A stretch of DNA of 30,708 nucleotides from Cyclobacteriaceae bacterium (GCA_025455225.1 JALOMY010000016.1:1-30708), one strand, 5' to 3'; counted from the stretch's first letter, positions 8,566 to 17,513 are shown. Numbers and translations: made by a program. The notes: generated from the letters alone by a model not told the origin.

Positions 8566-9741
8566 TTACTTTTTTGCCAGGTCTTTTCCTGAATTGGCTT
8601 CATCGGCTATTTCAACTTCCACACCTTCGGACAGATCGCGATAACCTTGATCAACAATTTTTTCGTTGCCCTGAATACCATCGAGAATTTCGGTCAAAGT
8701 TGTTGAAGATATTCCGGTAGTAACATGAACTTTATGAGCAAATAATTTCTCGTTACGGTTTTCGATAGTGAAAATAAACTGTCCTTCTTCATCCCGCTGG
8801 ATGATTCGGGTTGGTACAGATAATGCATTCTCATTAATGTAATCCCGCAATTCAAGAACAACCACCTGATTAGGCTTAATGATAAAATTTACCTTTGGCA
8901 TATTGACTTCAATCAGGAAGGTCCGGTTCTCTTCATTGATTACCTGGCTAACTGATGATATGGTTGTATTGATACGTTTTTCAATTGACGGAAAATATGC
9001 AACCACAGGGTCACCTGATTTGAACTTTCCGATAAATCGTTCAGAGACATCAGCTTTAATGTAAGCATCGGTTAAACTTACTACCCGAACCAGGGGAACT
9101 CCAGGAGATGCCAATTCTCCTTCGCGGGCAGGTAGTTGATCAACGGTTCCGCTAAAGGGAGCCTTGACAATGGCCTGATCAAGTTGCGAATAGGCCGTTG
9201 CCAGTTTCCGCTCTAATGACTCTTTATTGTTTTTAGCTTGTAAATATTGGATCTCTGTGCCGATCTTTTGCTCCCATAATTTGGATTGTTTTTCATAAAC
9301 AGAAGTTGCCAGTTCCAGGGCTGTTTTTAATTCGGCAATGGTATTACGAATTACTTCAGCGTTCAAGGAAACCAAGACTTGTCCTTTATTTACAGCTTGA
9401 CCTTCGCGCACATGGACCTTGACAATCTCTCCGGCCACTTGGGAAGAAATCAATACGTTTCTCCTGGATTCAACGGAGCCGCGAATTTCAACCTTGTGTT
9501 CAAAAGGTTTTCGTTCGGCCACGAACGTGGACACCAATATGGCCTTATTATGTTGTTTGGCAAATTCAGGATCAGCCGCACTGATTTCCTTTTCTAATGT
9601 TGTGATACGTTCTTTGAGCGAGGCCAACTCCTTCTGCGCGCTCTCCAACTCTTTCTTTTTGGAATCCAGGGAATTATCAGATCCGCTGGTGCAGGCTGCC
9701 ATCAAGGCAGTAGTAATGATGATCAGATATAGCGATTTCAT
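8566..9741 (-). CDS. RND efflux periplasmic adaptor (membrane fusion lipoprotein)
   Basis: A 391-residue adaptor of the HlyD/AcrA family that bridges the RND permease and the TolC channel. The N-terminus is a lipoprotein signal with lipobox LMAAC (Cys17), then a Lys/Glu-rich coiled coil (about 27-57), a barrel-sandwich/lipoyl half motif (SSQVAGEIVKVHVREGQAVNKGQVL), an alpha-hairpin (about 155-205), the second lipoyl half (IVKAPFSGTVDQLPAREGEL) and beta-barrel plus membrane-proximal domains to the end. The frame is open further upstream to 9810, but the ATG at 9741 is chosen because it puts the signal peptide at the N-terminus; it follows the tolC stop by 16 bases. It is the third gene of the tetR operon. 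Confidence 0.95.
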   Translation of the reverse strand: MKSLYLIIITTALMAACTSGSDNSLDSKKKELESAQKELASLKERITTLEKEISAADPEFAKQHNKAILVSTFVAERKPFEHKVEIRGSVESRRNVLISSQVAGEIVKVHVREGQAVNKGQVLVSLNAEVIRNTIAELKTALELATSVYEKQSKLWEQKIGTEIQYLQAKNNKESLERKLATAYSQLDQAIVKAPFSGTVDQLPAREGELASPGVPLVRVVSLTDAYIKADVSERFIGKFKSGDPVVAYFPSIEKRINTTISSVSQVINEENRTFLIEVNMPKVNFIIKPNQVVVLELRDYINENALSVPTRIIQRDEEGQFIFTIENRNEKLFAHKVHVTTGISSTTLTEILDGIQGNEKIVDQGYRDLSEGVEVEIADEANSGKDLAKK

Positions 9742-9757
9742 AGTATAGTATTCTTTT

Positions 9758-11085
9758 TTATCGTGATACGGGTTTATTCCATAATGTTCCATAAGCCTTC
9801 TCCAGGTCAACCGTGGAGATCAAGGCGTCATACAAAGCCGAGAAGTAATTGGTTTGTGCTTGTTTATAATCAGCATCTGCATCAATCACTTCAATGTTTG
9901 AGCCAACACCTTGCTGGTATTTAATCACACTTACCTGATATACTTCTTCGGCAAGCTTCATATTGGCCTCCTGCGAACGAAGGCTTTCAATGTTGTTCTG
10001 CAGTTGCAGGCGCAGTTGCTGTTGCTCCAGGTCGATCTGCTGCCTGACGAGGTCTTGTGAATATTCAACACGCGCTAACTTGGATTTTTTCTGCTGAATT
10101 ATCCGGCTCTTTTGAAGTCCGTCAAATACCGGCAAATTTAACCGAAGACCATAAACGCCAAGCGTTCTCCAGTTTTCACCAAAAGCCACAAAACTGCTGA
10201 ATATGGACGTACCATAACTTGCACCATAGGTACCGTAGAAATCAATGGATGGCAGGTATTGCACCTTGGTGTTCTTAATATCAAGTTCTGCCAGTGCTTT
10301 GTTTACTTCAAGCGTACTGTATTCAATACGATCGTTGTAATTGAAATTGGAGCCGAATCCTTCTTCCAACACGTTAAAGGACATACCATTGAGATCATCC
10401 GATAATTGGATTTCATCGGTAAGGGGCATACCCATTTGAAACTTTAATCTGAATTGCGCATGGTTTGCGATATGTTATTAAATTGAACCTGGATACGGTT
10501 AACATCAATTTTCTCCGCCATTCCATTGTCATACATGATTTTTGTCTGGCGAAGTAAAGAATCGAGGCGCTGAAAGTTTTTAATCACCAAATCGTGACGT
10601 TCCTGGTTAACCAGTACAGAATAATATGCCTTCTTAACAGCGGCCACCAAATCAATTTCAGATTTCTGAGTGTCTTTGCGGGACAGCTCTGTATACGTTT
10701 TGGCTGCCTTAAGACCTACGAAATAAGAGCCGTTGAAAATCATCTGATTGAGTTCAAGCGTAGCACGCCCAACATACTGCGTACCGAACTGAACGCCAAT
10801 AAACTCACCTTCAGGCGCTGTAGGATCAAAGATCTGCGCAGGTAAAAATGAAGTAGGAATAATATAGTTATTACTCAAGTCTGCGCTTGCAGTAATTTGC
10901 GGAAATCCGGTTGCCATCAGTTCTGCCACGCGTGCTTCACTTTCATTGATGGTAGTCCGGGTGCTTTTAACATTCGCATTATTCTGCAAGGCATAAGCAA
11001 TGCAGTCATCCAAGCTCATGCTGGATTGCCCGAAGGCAACAACAGCTAGCAGCACGGTTGAAATTATCAGTAATCTTGTTTTCAT
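9758..11085 (-). pseudogene. TolC-family outer membrane efflux protein, disrupted by an internal frameshift
   Basis: Two consecutive frames together encode one TolC-like protein. The first (10444-11085, 213 residues) has a signal peptide (MKTRLLIISTVLLAVVAFGQ) and the first TolC repeat, ending ...NNISQTMRNSD then TAA. The second (ORF 9758-10435, 225 residues from its first ATG) carries the rest. Read in its frame the sequence just before that ATG is RLKFQ, giving a normal family continuation RLKFQMGMPL. The shift is -1 relative to the first frame. From memory of family members, about eight to ten residues (usually helical, between the N-N-x and LLKFQMG parts) are missing here, so a deletion of about 25 or 28 bases explains both the shift and the gap. 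The rest of the gene is undamaged. The start overlaps the tetR stop (ATGA). It is either a recent pseudogene or an assembly fault; two separately translated halves cannot be excluded. Confidence 0.8.
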
Positions 11086-11717
11086 ATAACGGAGAGAGGT
11101 TGTGGATTAACGGTTTTATATTTCTCATACAGTTTGCGGCCTTTATCGGTTACGATACCGTAGACGAAGTGGTCAAAAAGTTGTTCCTGAACTTCCGGCA
11201 GCTTAAAGCGACTATGGGGGAATACTTCATTGTTAAAGGCGACCTGAACCAGTTCGATCCGTATTATGGCCAGTATTTCCGGATTAATACCCGGGCGTAT
11301 ATATCCTGCTTCAATCCCTTGTGTAAGGTTATTCACTATGGCTTCCTGCATATATTCATTTTTATGAGAAACCCACTCGCTCCAGGCCTTCGGATGAAAT
11401 TTTTGCAAATCGAAAAGAAGCGTGGGGTTTATTGATTCCATATCGGATTTCATACATACCGATAACCTCGCCATCTCTTCAATCGAATTCCGGGAAGACT
11501 GGCGAATGGCATCATATTGCTTCTGCTTTTCATGAAGTATCGACCTGGAAACCAATACCACCAACTCGTCTTTATCCGCAAAATGCTGATACAATGTCTT
11601 CTTGGAAACCGCTAACTGGCGGGCAATATCGTCCATGGAAATGCTTCGGATTCCATAACGCATAAAGAGGTCTTCTGCCCCTTTAATTATTTTTTCTTTT
11701 ATGTCTTGTTCTTCCAT
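11082..11717 (-). CDS. TetR-family transcriptional regulator of the efflux operon
   Basis: A 211-residue TetR/AcrR-family repressor. The N-terminal DNA-binding domain is clear: helix 1 IKEKIIKGAEDLFMRYG, then SISMDDIARQLAVSKKTLYQHFADKDEL, matching the family helix-turn-helix. The C-terminal ligand-binding half is variable as usual. It is the first gene of a minus-strand operon, overlaps the tolC start by ATGA and therefore very probably represses its own operon in response to a pump substrate. The start is placed at 11717, which leaves five residues before helix 1, normal for the family. A promoter and GGAAAC-type half-sites lie directly upstream. Confidence 0.94.
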   Translation of the reverse strand: MEEQDIKEKIIKGAEDLFMRYGIRSISMDDIARQLAVSKKTLYQHFADKDELVVLVSRSILHEKQKQYDAIRQSSRNSIEEMARLSVCMKSDMESINPTLLFDLQKFHPKAWSEWVSHKNEYMQEAIVNNLTQGIEAGYIRPGINPEILAIIRIELVQVAFNNEVFPHSRFKLPEVQEQLFDHFVYGIVTDKGRKLYEKYKTVNPQPLSVI

Positions 11718-11725
11718 AAGGGCCG

Positions 11726-11755
11726 CAAAACTATGGAAACTTTTGTTATTTCAAT
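11726..11755 (-). promoter_or_regulatory. Predicted promoter of the tetR efflux operon
   Basis: On the minus strand a perfect Bacteroidota -7 element TAGTTTTG (11733-11726) is preceded by ATTG (11755-11752) with an 18-nt spacer, close to the TTTG-N19-TAnnTTTG consensus. Only eight bases separate the -7 element from the tetR ATG, so the transcript would have almost no leader. Confidence 0.6.
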
Positions 11756-11771
11756 AGTTTCCCACGTTTCC
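11735..11771 (-). promoter_or_regulatory. Candidate TetR operator (GGAAAC/GTTTCC half-sites)
   Basis: On the plus strand there is GGAAAC at 11735-11740, its reverse complement GTTTCC at 11757-11762, and a further GTTTCC at 11766-11771. A second pair, AAACTAT (11728-11734) and ATAGTTT (11754-11760), overlaps this. The half-sites lie over the -33 to -7 region of the promoter, where repressor binding would block the operon. Assignment to this TetR is inferred from position. Confidence 0.5.
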
Positions 11772-11858
11772 TTAAACGCCCTTTTTGGTGTAGAGTTCAG
11801 GTTTTTTGGATATTTATTTCTTAAGAAATTGCTTTTTAAGCCTGCAACCGATTGCAAC

Positions 11859-12197
11859 TCAATTCTGATTGGTGCTCTCTTCAGGATATTTGCGGCACCA
11901 TTTTTCCTTCATCCTGGACTTTAATGCTTCCCGTTCTTCGGATGTCATTGAAGCCCAGGTATTGTAATGCCGGTGTTTCCAGTAACTTCCATACGATGAA
12001 TGCCGCTTGCCACCAATACCAGAAAAGAGAATTTTTGAAAGAACCAATAGGCCAACCGCTTGCCAGAAACTTATGACCGGACCGTTGAATAATGGTGGTA
12101 TCAGATAATTCCACAGTGCCATGGTAAGCCATCCAATGAAGATGAAGATGGCCACACCTAACACAGCCCATTTAAGTATGAAAATTCCTTTTTTCAT
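11859..12197 (-). CDS. Small two-helix membrane protein coupled to an ECF sigma factor
   Basis: A 112-residue protein without a named family that I recognise. It has two hydrophobic helices (about residues 5-30 and 40-60) and a basic, His/Trp-rich C-terminal tail containing WASMTSEEREALKSRMKEKW, which resembles the EER-rich tails of other small Bacteroidota membrane proteins. The start overlaps the sigma-factor stop by ATGA, so the two are translationally coupled. This genetic arrangement is the usual one for a sigma factor and its membrane partner, so an anti-sigma or signalling role is possible, but no known anti-sigma (ZAS/FecR-like) motif is visible. Confidence 0.78.
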   Translation of the reverse strand: MKKGIFILKWAVLGVAIFIFIGWLTMALWNYLIPPLFNGPVISFWQAVGLLVLSKILFSGIGGKRHSSYGSYWKHRHYNTWASMTSEEREALKSRMKEKWCRKYPEESTNQN

Positions 12198-12766
12198 GAT
12201 TGTTTCGAGTTAATGATTTCATTGTATAATGTCTGTAGCTTTTGACGCAGAGCCTGGATTGCGTAACGCTTACGCGATAATAAGGTGTTGATGGAGACAC
12301 CAGTCATTTCTGCAATCTCACGGAAACTGCGGTCTTCTAATTCATTTTGAATGAAAATACTGCGTTGCTCGGCTGGCAGTTCGTCTAATGCATCCATAAT
12401 GGCATCCCAAATCAAATCCCTGATCATCTGGTCCTCCGGAGTGTTACCCAGGTCAGGTAAAATTTCCTGGAGCGTAATCGGTCCTTCTTCCTGTTCATTG
12501 CGTATCGATTCCAGATCAGCCCGTTGAGGCTGGCTCTTCTTTTTGCGATAGCGATCAATAATTTTATTACGTGCAACGGAATACAACCAGGAAGTAATCC
12601 GATCAACCGATTGAATGGTGTCGTAGCCAGAAATGAATTGGTAGAAAACATCTTGCAGGATATCCTCCGCTTCTTCAAGGTCTGGAACCCGATTTCGTAT
12701 AAACCCAAGCAGTTTTCCCCGCTGTTTGAGGAAGGTTTCTTCTTTTATTTGCATGGCCAGTTCCAT
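12194..12766 (-). CDS. RNA polymerase ECF sigma factor
   Basis: A 190-residue ECF-type sigma-70 factor, normal in length. Region 2 is visible at about residues 20-75 (LEEAEDILQDVFYQFI then SWLYSVARNKIIDRYRKK), followed by an acidic linker and region 4 (ELPAEQRSIFIQNELEDRSF then REIAEMTGVSINTLLSRKRYA), which contains the -35-binding helix-turn-helix. The ATG at 12766 is preceded by a purine-rich GGAAAGGA, an unusually good ribosome binding site for this genome; an in-frame ATG four codons later (12754) is possible. It is transcribed with the downstream small membrane protein and divergently from the alpha/beta hydrolase gene. The regulon cannot be deduced here. Confidence 0.94.
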   Translation of the reverse strand: MELAMQIKEETFLKQRGKLLGFIRNRVPDLEEAEDILQDVFYQFISGYDTIQSVDRITSWLYSVARNKIIDRYRKKKSQPQRADLESIRNEQEEGPITLQEILPDLGNTPEDQMIRDLIWDAIMDALDELPAEQRSIFIQNELEDRSFREIAEMTGVSINTLLSRKRYAIQALRQKLQTLYNEIINSKQS

Positions 12767-12841
12767 TCCTTTCCAACTTATTTGAGAATGTAGTCGGAAA
12801 GCAGCTTAATTTATTGTAGAAATTAAACCAATTTCAATTCA

Positions 12842-13675
12842 TTGGAAAAAAGAAATTATCCGGAAGAATTTGGGTTCAGGTTTAAAAATGCACGGTTGCA
12901 TTATTCAGTTACCGGCCGGGGTAATCATACCGTACTTGCCTTTCATGGTTTCGGACAAAACCATAAGGTATTTGATGAACTTGGTCTGATCAACACGGAT
13001 GCGATTACATTATACAGTTTCGATTTATTTTTTCATGGCCAAAGTGTATGGGAATATGAAGATCAACCTATCGAAAAACAATTCTGGATTGACTGCATAG
13101 AATCCTTTATTACTGAAAATAATATCAACCGTTTTTCAATGATCGGCTTTAGCATTGGTTGCCGGTTTGTAGTCACTTTAATTGAAAAATTCAATTCCCG
13201 GATTAATCGTGTTTATCTGTTGGCGCCTGATGGCATCCCGGGTAATTTCTGGTATTCAATGGCAACCTCAACTGTACTTATGCGATGGGTTTTTAAAAGC
13301 CTGGTACGTTACCCGAAACCGCTTTTTCTCGCAATGCAAATAAGTGAATCGTTACGGTTGGTTAATTCGCGGCTGATTCGGTTTGCTAAAAGTCAGATGG
13401 ATACAGAAGATAAACGATATCGGGTCTTCAATTCCTGGGTTACGTTCCGTAAACTGTCAGTTTCAAAAAAAGACTTGGAAGAGATTCTGCAACAACATCC
13501 AATAAAGATCATTTTTATAGTTGGCGATCAAGATCAGGTCATACAATTCTTCACATTTTCCAAATCAAAACAGAATCAAAAAAATCCGGAAATTCATACA
13601 CTTAGAAGCGGGCATAGTCAGCTGATTAAAGCATTTCTAAAATCCGGGCTTTTACAATTTCCACAGAACCCGTAA
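12842..13675 (+). CDS. Alpha/beta hydrolase with a TTG start
   Basis: A 277-residue alpha/beta-hydrolase-fold enzyme. Visible elements are the oxyanion-hole loop (FHGFGQN, about 34-40), the nucleophile elbow GFSIG with Ser104, an acidic residue in VGDQDQV (Asp229 or Asp231) and the catalytic His in SGHSQ (His258). The substrate is unknown; esterase or lipase-like activity fits the fold. The frame is bounded upstream by a TAA at 12824-12826 and has no ATG before about residue 100, so the TTG at 12842 is taken as start; this also gives a full-length domain. It is divergent from the sigma-factor gene across a 75-bp gap. Confidence 0.88.
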   Translation: MEKRNYPEEFGFRFKNARLHYSVTGRGNHTVLAFHGFGQNHKVFDELGLINTDAITLYSFDLFFHGQSVWEYEDQPIEKQFWIDCIESFITENNINRFSMIGFSIGCRFVVTLIEKFNSRINRVYLLAPDGIPGNFWYSMATSTVLMRWVFKSLVRYPKPLFLAMQISESLRLVNSRLIRFAKSQMDTEDKRYRVFNSWVTFRKLSVSKKDLEEILQQHPIKIIFIVGDQDQVIQFFTFSKSKQNQKNPEIHTLRSGHSQLIKAFLKSGLLQFPQNP

Positions 13676-13724
13676 AAGCGAGGATAATTTAATTCTTTCC
13701 ATAGTTTACCACCGCAACATCTAT

Positions 13725-13732
13725 TATTTTTG
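13725..13732 (+). promoter_or_regulatory. Predicted -7 element for purL
   Basis: TATTTTTG matches the Bacteroidota -7 consensus TAnnTTTG and lies 27 bases before the purL start. No convincing -33 TTTG is seen at the expected distance, so support is moderate. Confidence 0.4.
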
Positions 13733-13759
13733 AGCTCCTTTTAAAGCAGCCTCTTTTAC

Positions 13760-16700
13760 ATGATTTTATTCTTCCGCACCTCCACCAACACCATTTACGC
13801 TGTTGGCTCGGTACAACCATTGCAAAACGTTGATATTCAAAAGCTTGAATGGCTATTCAGCGGGGCTCAATTACTTCCACAAGACTCGCTTACCGGTCAT
13901 TTCATTGGTCCCCGTAAAGAGATGGTAACGCCCTGGAGCACCAACGCTGTTGAAATTACACAGACCATGGGCATTCAGGGAATTCAGCGGATAGAGGAAT
14001 TCATTGAAGTGAAGGATGATCATGCTTCATACGACCGCATGCTTCAGGTAATGTATCATGCGCTCGATCAGGATCTGTTTACCATTCATCACAAACCCGA
14101 GCCCATTCAGGATATTGAGAACATAGCCGCTTACAATCAACAGGAAGGATTGGCGCTCAGTCAGGAAGAGATTGAGTACCTGGAACAGGTAAGTCGTGAA
14201 TTAGGAAGAAAGCTAACCGACAGCGAAGTGTTTGGATTTTCTCAGGTCAATTCTGAACATTGCCGGCATAAAATTTTCAATGGAACTTTTATTATTGATG
14301 GTGTTGAAAAACCGTTTACGTTATTTCAGTTAATCAAGAAAACATCAATAGAAAATCCGAACTACATTGTCTCTGCTTATAAAGACAATGTCGCTTTTAT
14401 AAAAGGACCTGTCATTGAACAATTTGCACCAGCAACCCACGACAAGCCAGACTACTTTCGCATATCCGATATTGAATCGGTGATTTCGCTTAAAGCTGAA
14501 ACCCATAATTTCCCGACCACCGTGGAACCGTTTAACGGAGCTGCTACTGGTTCGGGTGGAGAAATCCGCGATCGGTTGGCTGGTGGTAAAGGTGCCATCC
14601 CGCTTGCCGGAACAGCCGTCTATATTACTTCCTATCCAAGGTTGGACAACGGGCGTTCGTGGGAGAAAAAATTCAAGGCGCGAAAATGGTTGTATCAAAC
14701 TCCGGAAGAAATACTGATTAAGGCATCGGATGGAGCTTCTGATTTCGGAAACAAGTTTGGCCAGCCGTTGATCAATGGAAGCCTGTTAACCTTCGAATAT
14801 TTTGAGAGTGGAAAAAGTTTCGGTTACGATAAAGTAATCATGCTGGCAGGTGGTGTGGGTTTCGGTAAAGCCAATGACAGCCAGAAAGGACACCTGAAGC
14901 CTGGTGATAAGATTGTTTTATTAGGTGGCGATAATTACCGCATTGGTATGGGAGGTGGCGCTGTGTCTTCAGTGGCAACTGGAGAATACGGTAATGCCAT
15001 TGAATTAAATGCCATTCAACGATCCAATCCGGAAATGCAGAAAAGAGCCATGAACGCCATTCGTGCCCTGGCAGAATCAGAAAACAATCCGATTGTTTCG
15101 ATTCATGATCACGGAGCCGGTGGCCATTTCAATTGTCTTTCCGAGTTACTGGAAGAAACCGGAGGTGTGATTCACCTGGATCGACTCCCTATTGGTGATC
15201 CTACCTTATCCGATAAAGAATTGCTCAGCAATGAATCGCAGGAACGCATGGGTCTTGCTGTGCATGAAAAGGACATGGAACTTGTAAAACGGATTGCTGA
15301 TCGTGAGCGTTCACCGATGTATGTTATTGGTGAAGCAACCGGAGACAACCGTTTGGTATTTGGAAAATCATCGCAGGAGCATAAACCTGTAGACTTTGAA
15401 GTTCGTCATCTTTTAGGCTCCTCGCCAAAAACTATATTAACCGATAAGAAGTCAGAAACTTCATTCCCTTCCGTTGAATATTCCGAGGATCAGCTTTTTC
15501 ATTACCTGGAACAAGTACTTCAACTGGAAGCCGTTGCTTGCAAAGATTGGCTCACCAATAAAGTCGACCGATCCGTAACCGGCAAAGTGGCCACCCAGCA
15601 AACCTGTGGTAGTATTCAACTACCATTGAACAATGTTGGTGTTATGGCATTGGACTTTACCAGTATGAAAGGCATTGCCAATGCCATCGGGCATGCACCC
15701 GGGCCGGCACTCATTAAAGCTTCTGCTGGCAGCCGGCTTGCCATTGCTGAAGCCTTGACTAATTTGGTCTTTGCACCCCTTACTTATGGAATTAAAGGAG
15801 TCTCATTAAGTGCCAACTGGATGTGGCCGGCTAAACAACCGGGTGAAAATGCCCGGTTATACGAAGCTGTTGAAGCCGTTAGTCAATTTTCCATTGAATT
15901 GGGAATCAATATACCTACCGGCAAAGATTCACTTTCCATGACTCAGAAATACCCGGATGGAAATGTGGTTTTATCTCCGGGCACGGTTATTATTTCGGCT
16001 GTTGCCGAAGTTGAGGATATCCGTAAAACAATAACACCGGCTTTAAAATCAATCCCGGGTTCTAAAATCATCTACATCGATCTTTCAGGAGACGATATCA
16101 AATTAGGCGGAAGCAGTTTTGCCCAAATTGTAAATGCTCTGGGCAATGATACTCCGGATGTTAAAGATTCATCCTATTTCGTTGCAGCGTTTGAATCGGT
16201 TCAACAACTTATCAAAAATAATCATGTGCTGGCCGGTCATGACATTTCAGCAGGCGGATTTATCACTGCCCTGTTAGAAATGTGTTTCCCAACACCCGGC
16301 ACAGGGCTTTCCATTTCACTGACTAATCTTGGCACCGATCTTATTAAAATACTTTTTGCCGAGAACCCGGGTTTACTTCTTCAGATTGAAGGTAACGATG
16401 CCTTTTCTTTCCTCACAAAACGGAATATAAGGTACGTTGAGCTTGGAAGTGTTATTGGGACTCCTGAAATTATCGTTGAGCATCATGCAAAGTCATTCAC
16501 TTTCGATATCGGTAAGCTCCGCGATACCTGGTTTAAAACTTCTTTCCTATTAGATGCCAGGCAACGCAATCACCACCACGCTGAACTGCGGTATCGCAAT
16601 TACAAAAAGCAGGAACTCAAATATCATTTTCCTCAAACCTTTACAGGTCAATTCAACCCTTATCAAATCGATCCATATAGACGTAAAGAAACGGGCATTA

Positions 16701-17452
16701 AAGCAGCAATTATTCGTGAGAAAGGTGTTAACGGAGACCGTGAGATGGCCTATTCACTGTACCTGGCAGGATTCGATGTAAAGGATGTTCACATGACCGA
16801 CCTTGTTTCAGGACGTGAGACCTTAGATGAGGTAAATCTCATTGTGTTTGTTGGCGGCTTTTCAAATTCCGATGTATTAGGCTCTGCCAAAGGATGGGCC
16901 GGTGCGTTTCTATACAACCCTAAAGCCAAAGCAACGCTTGAAAAATTTTATCAACGAAAAGATACGTTGAGCCTTGGTGTTTGCAATGGCTGTCAATTAA
17001 TGATGGAACTGGGACTATTGTATCCGGAAATGAAAGATAAACATCCCCGCATGCATCATAATGGATCCGGTAAGTTCGAGTCTTCTTTTGTTAATGTAAC
17101 CATTCCAAAATCCGATTCAATCTTACTGAAATCCCTGGAGGGTTCCCGATTGGGTGTATGGGTTGCCCACGGTGAAGGCCGATTTAAGCTTCCGCATAAT
17201 TCCCCGGTGGAAATTGCTGCCTGTTATTCTTACAAAGCATATCCGGGTAATCCCAATGATTCCGATCAGGCCATTGCCGCACTCTGCTCAAAAGACGGAA
17301 GACATTTGGCCATTATGCCACACATAGAACGTTCATTATTTCCCTGGAATTGGCCTTTTTATCCGGAATCAAGAAAGGCCGATGCCATCTCACCCTGGAT
17401 GGAAGCCTTTACCAATGCCAGAAACTGGATTTCAGGGTTAAAAAAACCTTAA
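13760..17452 (+). CDS. purL: Phosphoribosylformylglycinamidine synthase, single-chain type
   Basis: A 1230-residue large-type FGAM synthase. It converts FGAR, glutamine and ATP to FGAM in step four of purine synthesis in the cytoplasm. The N-terminal part is a PurS-like domain and linker, followed by the duplicated AIR-synthase-like core with the signature region KAETHNFPTTVEPFNGAATG and GSGGEIRDRLAGGKGAIPLA (about residues 250-285). The C-terminal glutaminase domain holds the nucleophile in GVCNGCQLM (Cys1075), HGEGRFK and the His/Glu pair in MPHIERSLFPW. Nothing essential is missing. Long single-chain PurL is usual in Gammaproteobacteria and Bacteroidota, in place of PurS/Q/L. It is transcribed alone or with the lipoprotein gene 61 bases downstream. 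Confidence 0.98.
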   Translation: MILFFRTSTNTIYAVGSVQPLQNVDIQKLEWLFSGAQLLPQDSLTGHFIGPRKEMVTPWSTNAVEITQTMGIQGIQRIEEFIEVKDDHASYDRMLQVMYHALDQDLFTIHHKPEPIQDIENIAAYNQQEGLALSQEEIEYLEQVSRELGRKLTDSEVFGFSQVNSEHCRHKIFNGTFIIDGVEKPFTLFQLIKKTSIENPNYIVSAYKDNVAFIKGPVIEQFAPATHDKPDYFRISDIESVISLKAETHNFPTTVEPFNGAATGSGGEIRDRLAGGKGAIPLAGTAVYITSYPRLDNGRSWEKKFKARKWLYQTPEEILIKASDGASDFGNKFGQPLINGSLLTFEYFESGKSFGYDKVIMLAGGVGFGKANDSQKGHLKPGDKIVLLGGDNYRIGMGGGAVSSVATGEYGNAIELNAIQRSNPEMQKRAMNAIRALAESENNPIVSIHDHGAGGHFNCLSELLEETGGVIHLDRLPIGDPTLSDKELLSNESQERMGLAVHEKDMELVKRIADRERSPMYVIGEATGDNRLVFGKSSQEHKPVDFEVRHLLGSSPKTILTDKKSETSFPSVEYSEDQLFHYLEQVLQLEAVACKDWLTNKVDRSVTGKVATQQTCGSIQLPLNNVGVMALDFTSMKGIANAIGHAPGPALIKASAGSRLAIAEALTNLVFAPLTYGIKGVSLSANWMWPAKQPGENARLYEAVEAVSQFSIELGINIPTGKDSLSMTQKYPDGNVVLSPGTVIISAVAEVEDIRKTITPALKSIPGSKIIYIDLSGDDIKLGGSSFAQIVNALGNDTPDVKDSSYFVAAFESVQQLIKNNHVLAGHDISAGGFITALLEMCFPTPGTGLSISLTNLGTDLIKILFAENPGLLLQIEGNDAFSFLTKRNIRYVELGSVIGTPEIIVEHHAKSFTFDIGKLRDTWFKTSFLLDARQRNHHHAELRYRNYKKQELKYHFPQTFTGQFNPYQIDPYRRKETGIKAAIIREKGVNGDREMAYSLYLAGFDVKDVHMTDLVSGRETLDEVNLIVFVGGFSNSDVLGSAKGWAGAFLYNPKAKATLEKFYQRKDTLSLGVCNGCQLMMELGLLYPEMKDKHPRMHHNGSGKFESSFVNVTIPKSDSILLKSLEGSRLGVWVAHGEGRFKLPHNSPVEIAACYSYKAYPGNPNDSDQAIAALCSKDGRHLAIMPHIERSLFPWNWPFYPESRKADAISPWMEAFTNARNWISGLKKP

Positions 17453-17513
17453 TGCACAGATAGTTGTTCCCAAAAGGTATTTCCGTTAATTTCAATTTCT
17501 AAACGGTTGATCT

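Noticed and set aside
9742..9810. Longer start for the membrane fusion lipoprotein at 9810
   Set aside because: It would add 23 residues before the signal peptide and overlap the tolC gene; the ATG at 9741 gives a proper lipoprotein signal.
10430..10460. Programmed -1 ribosomal frameshift joining the two tolC halves
   Set aside because: No X XXY YYZ slippery heptamer with a following stem is present before the TAA, and joined reading would still lack the 8-10 residues that family members have here. A deletion explains both facts.
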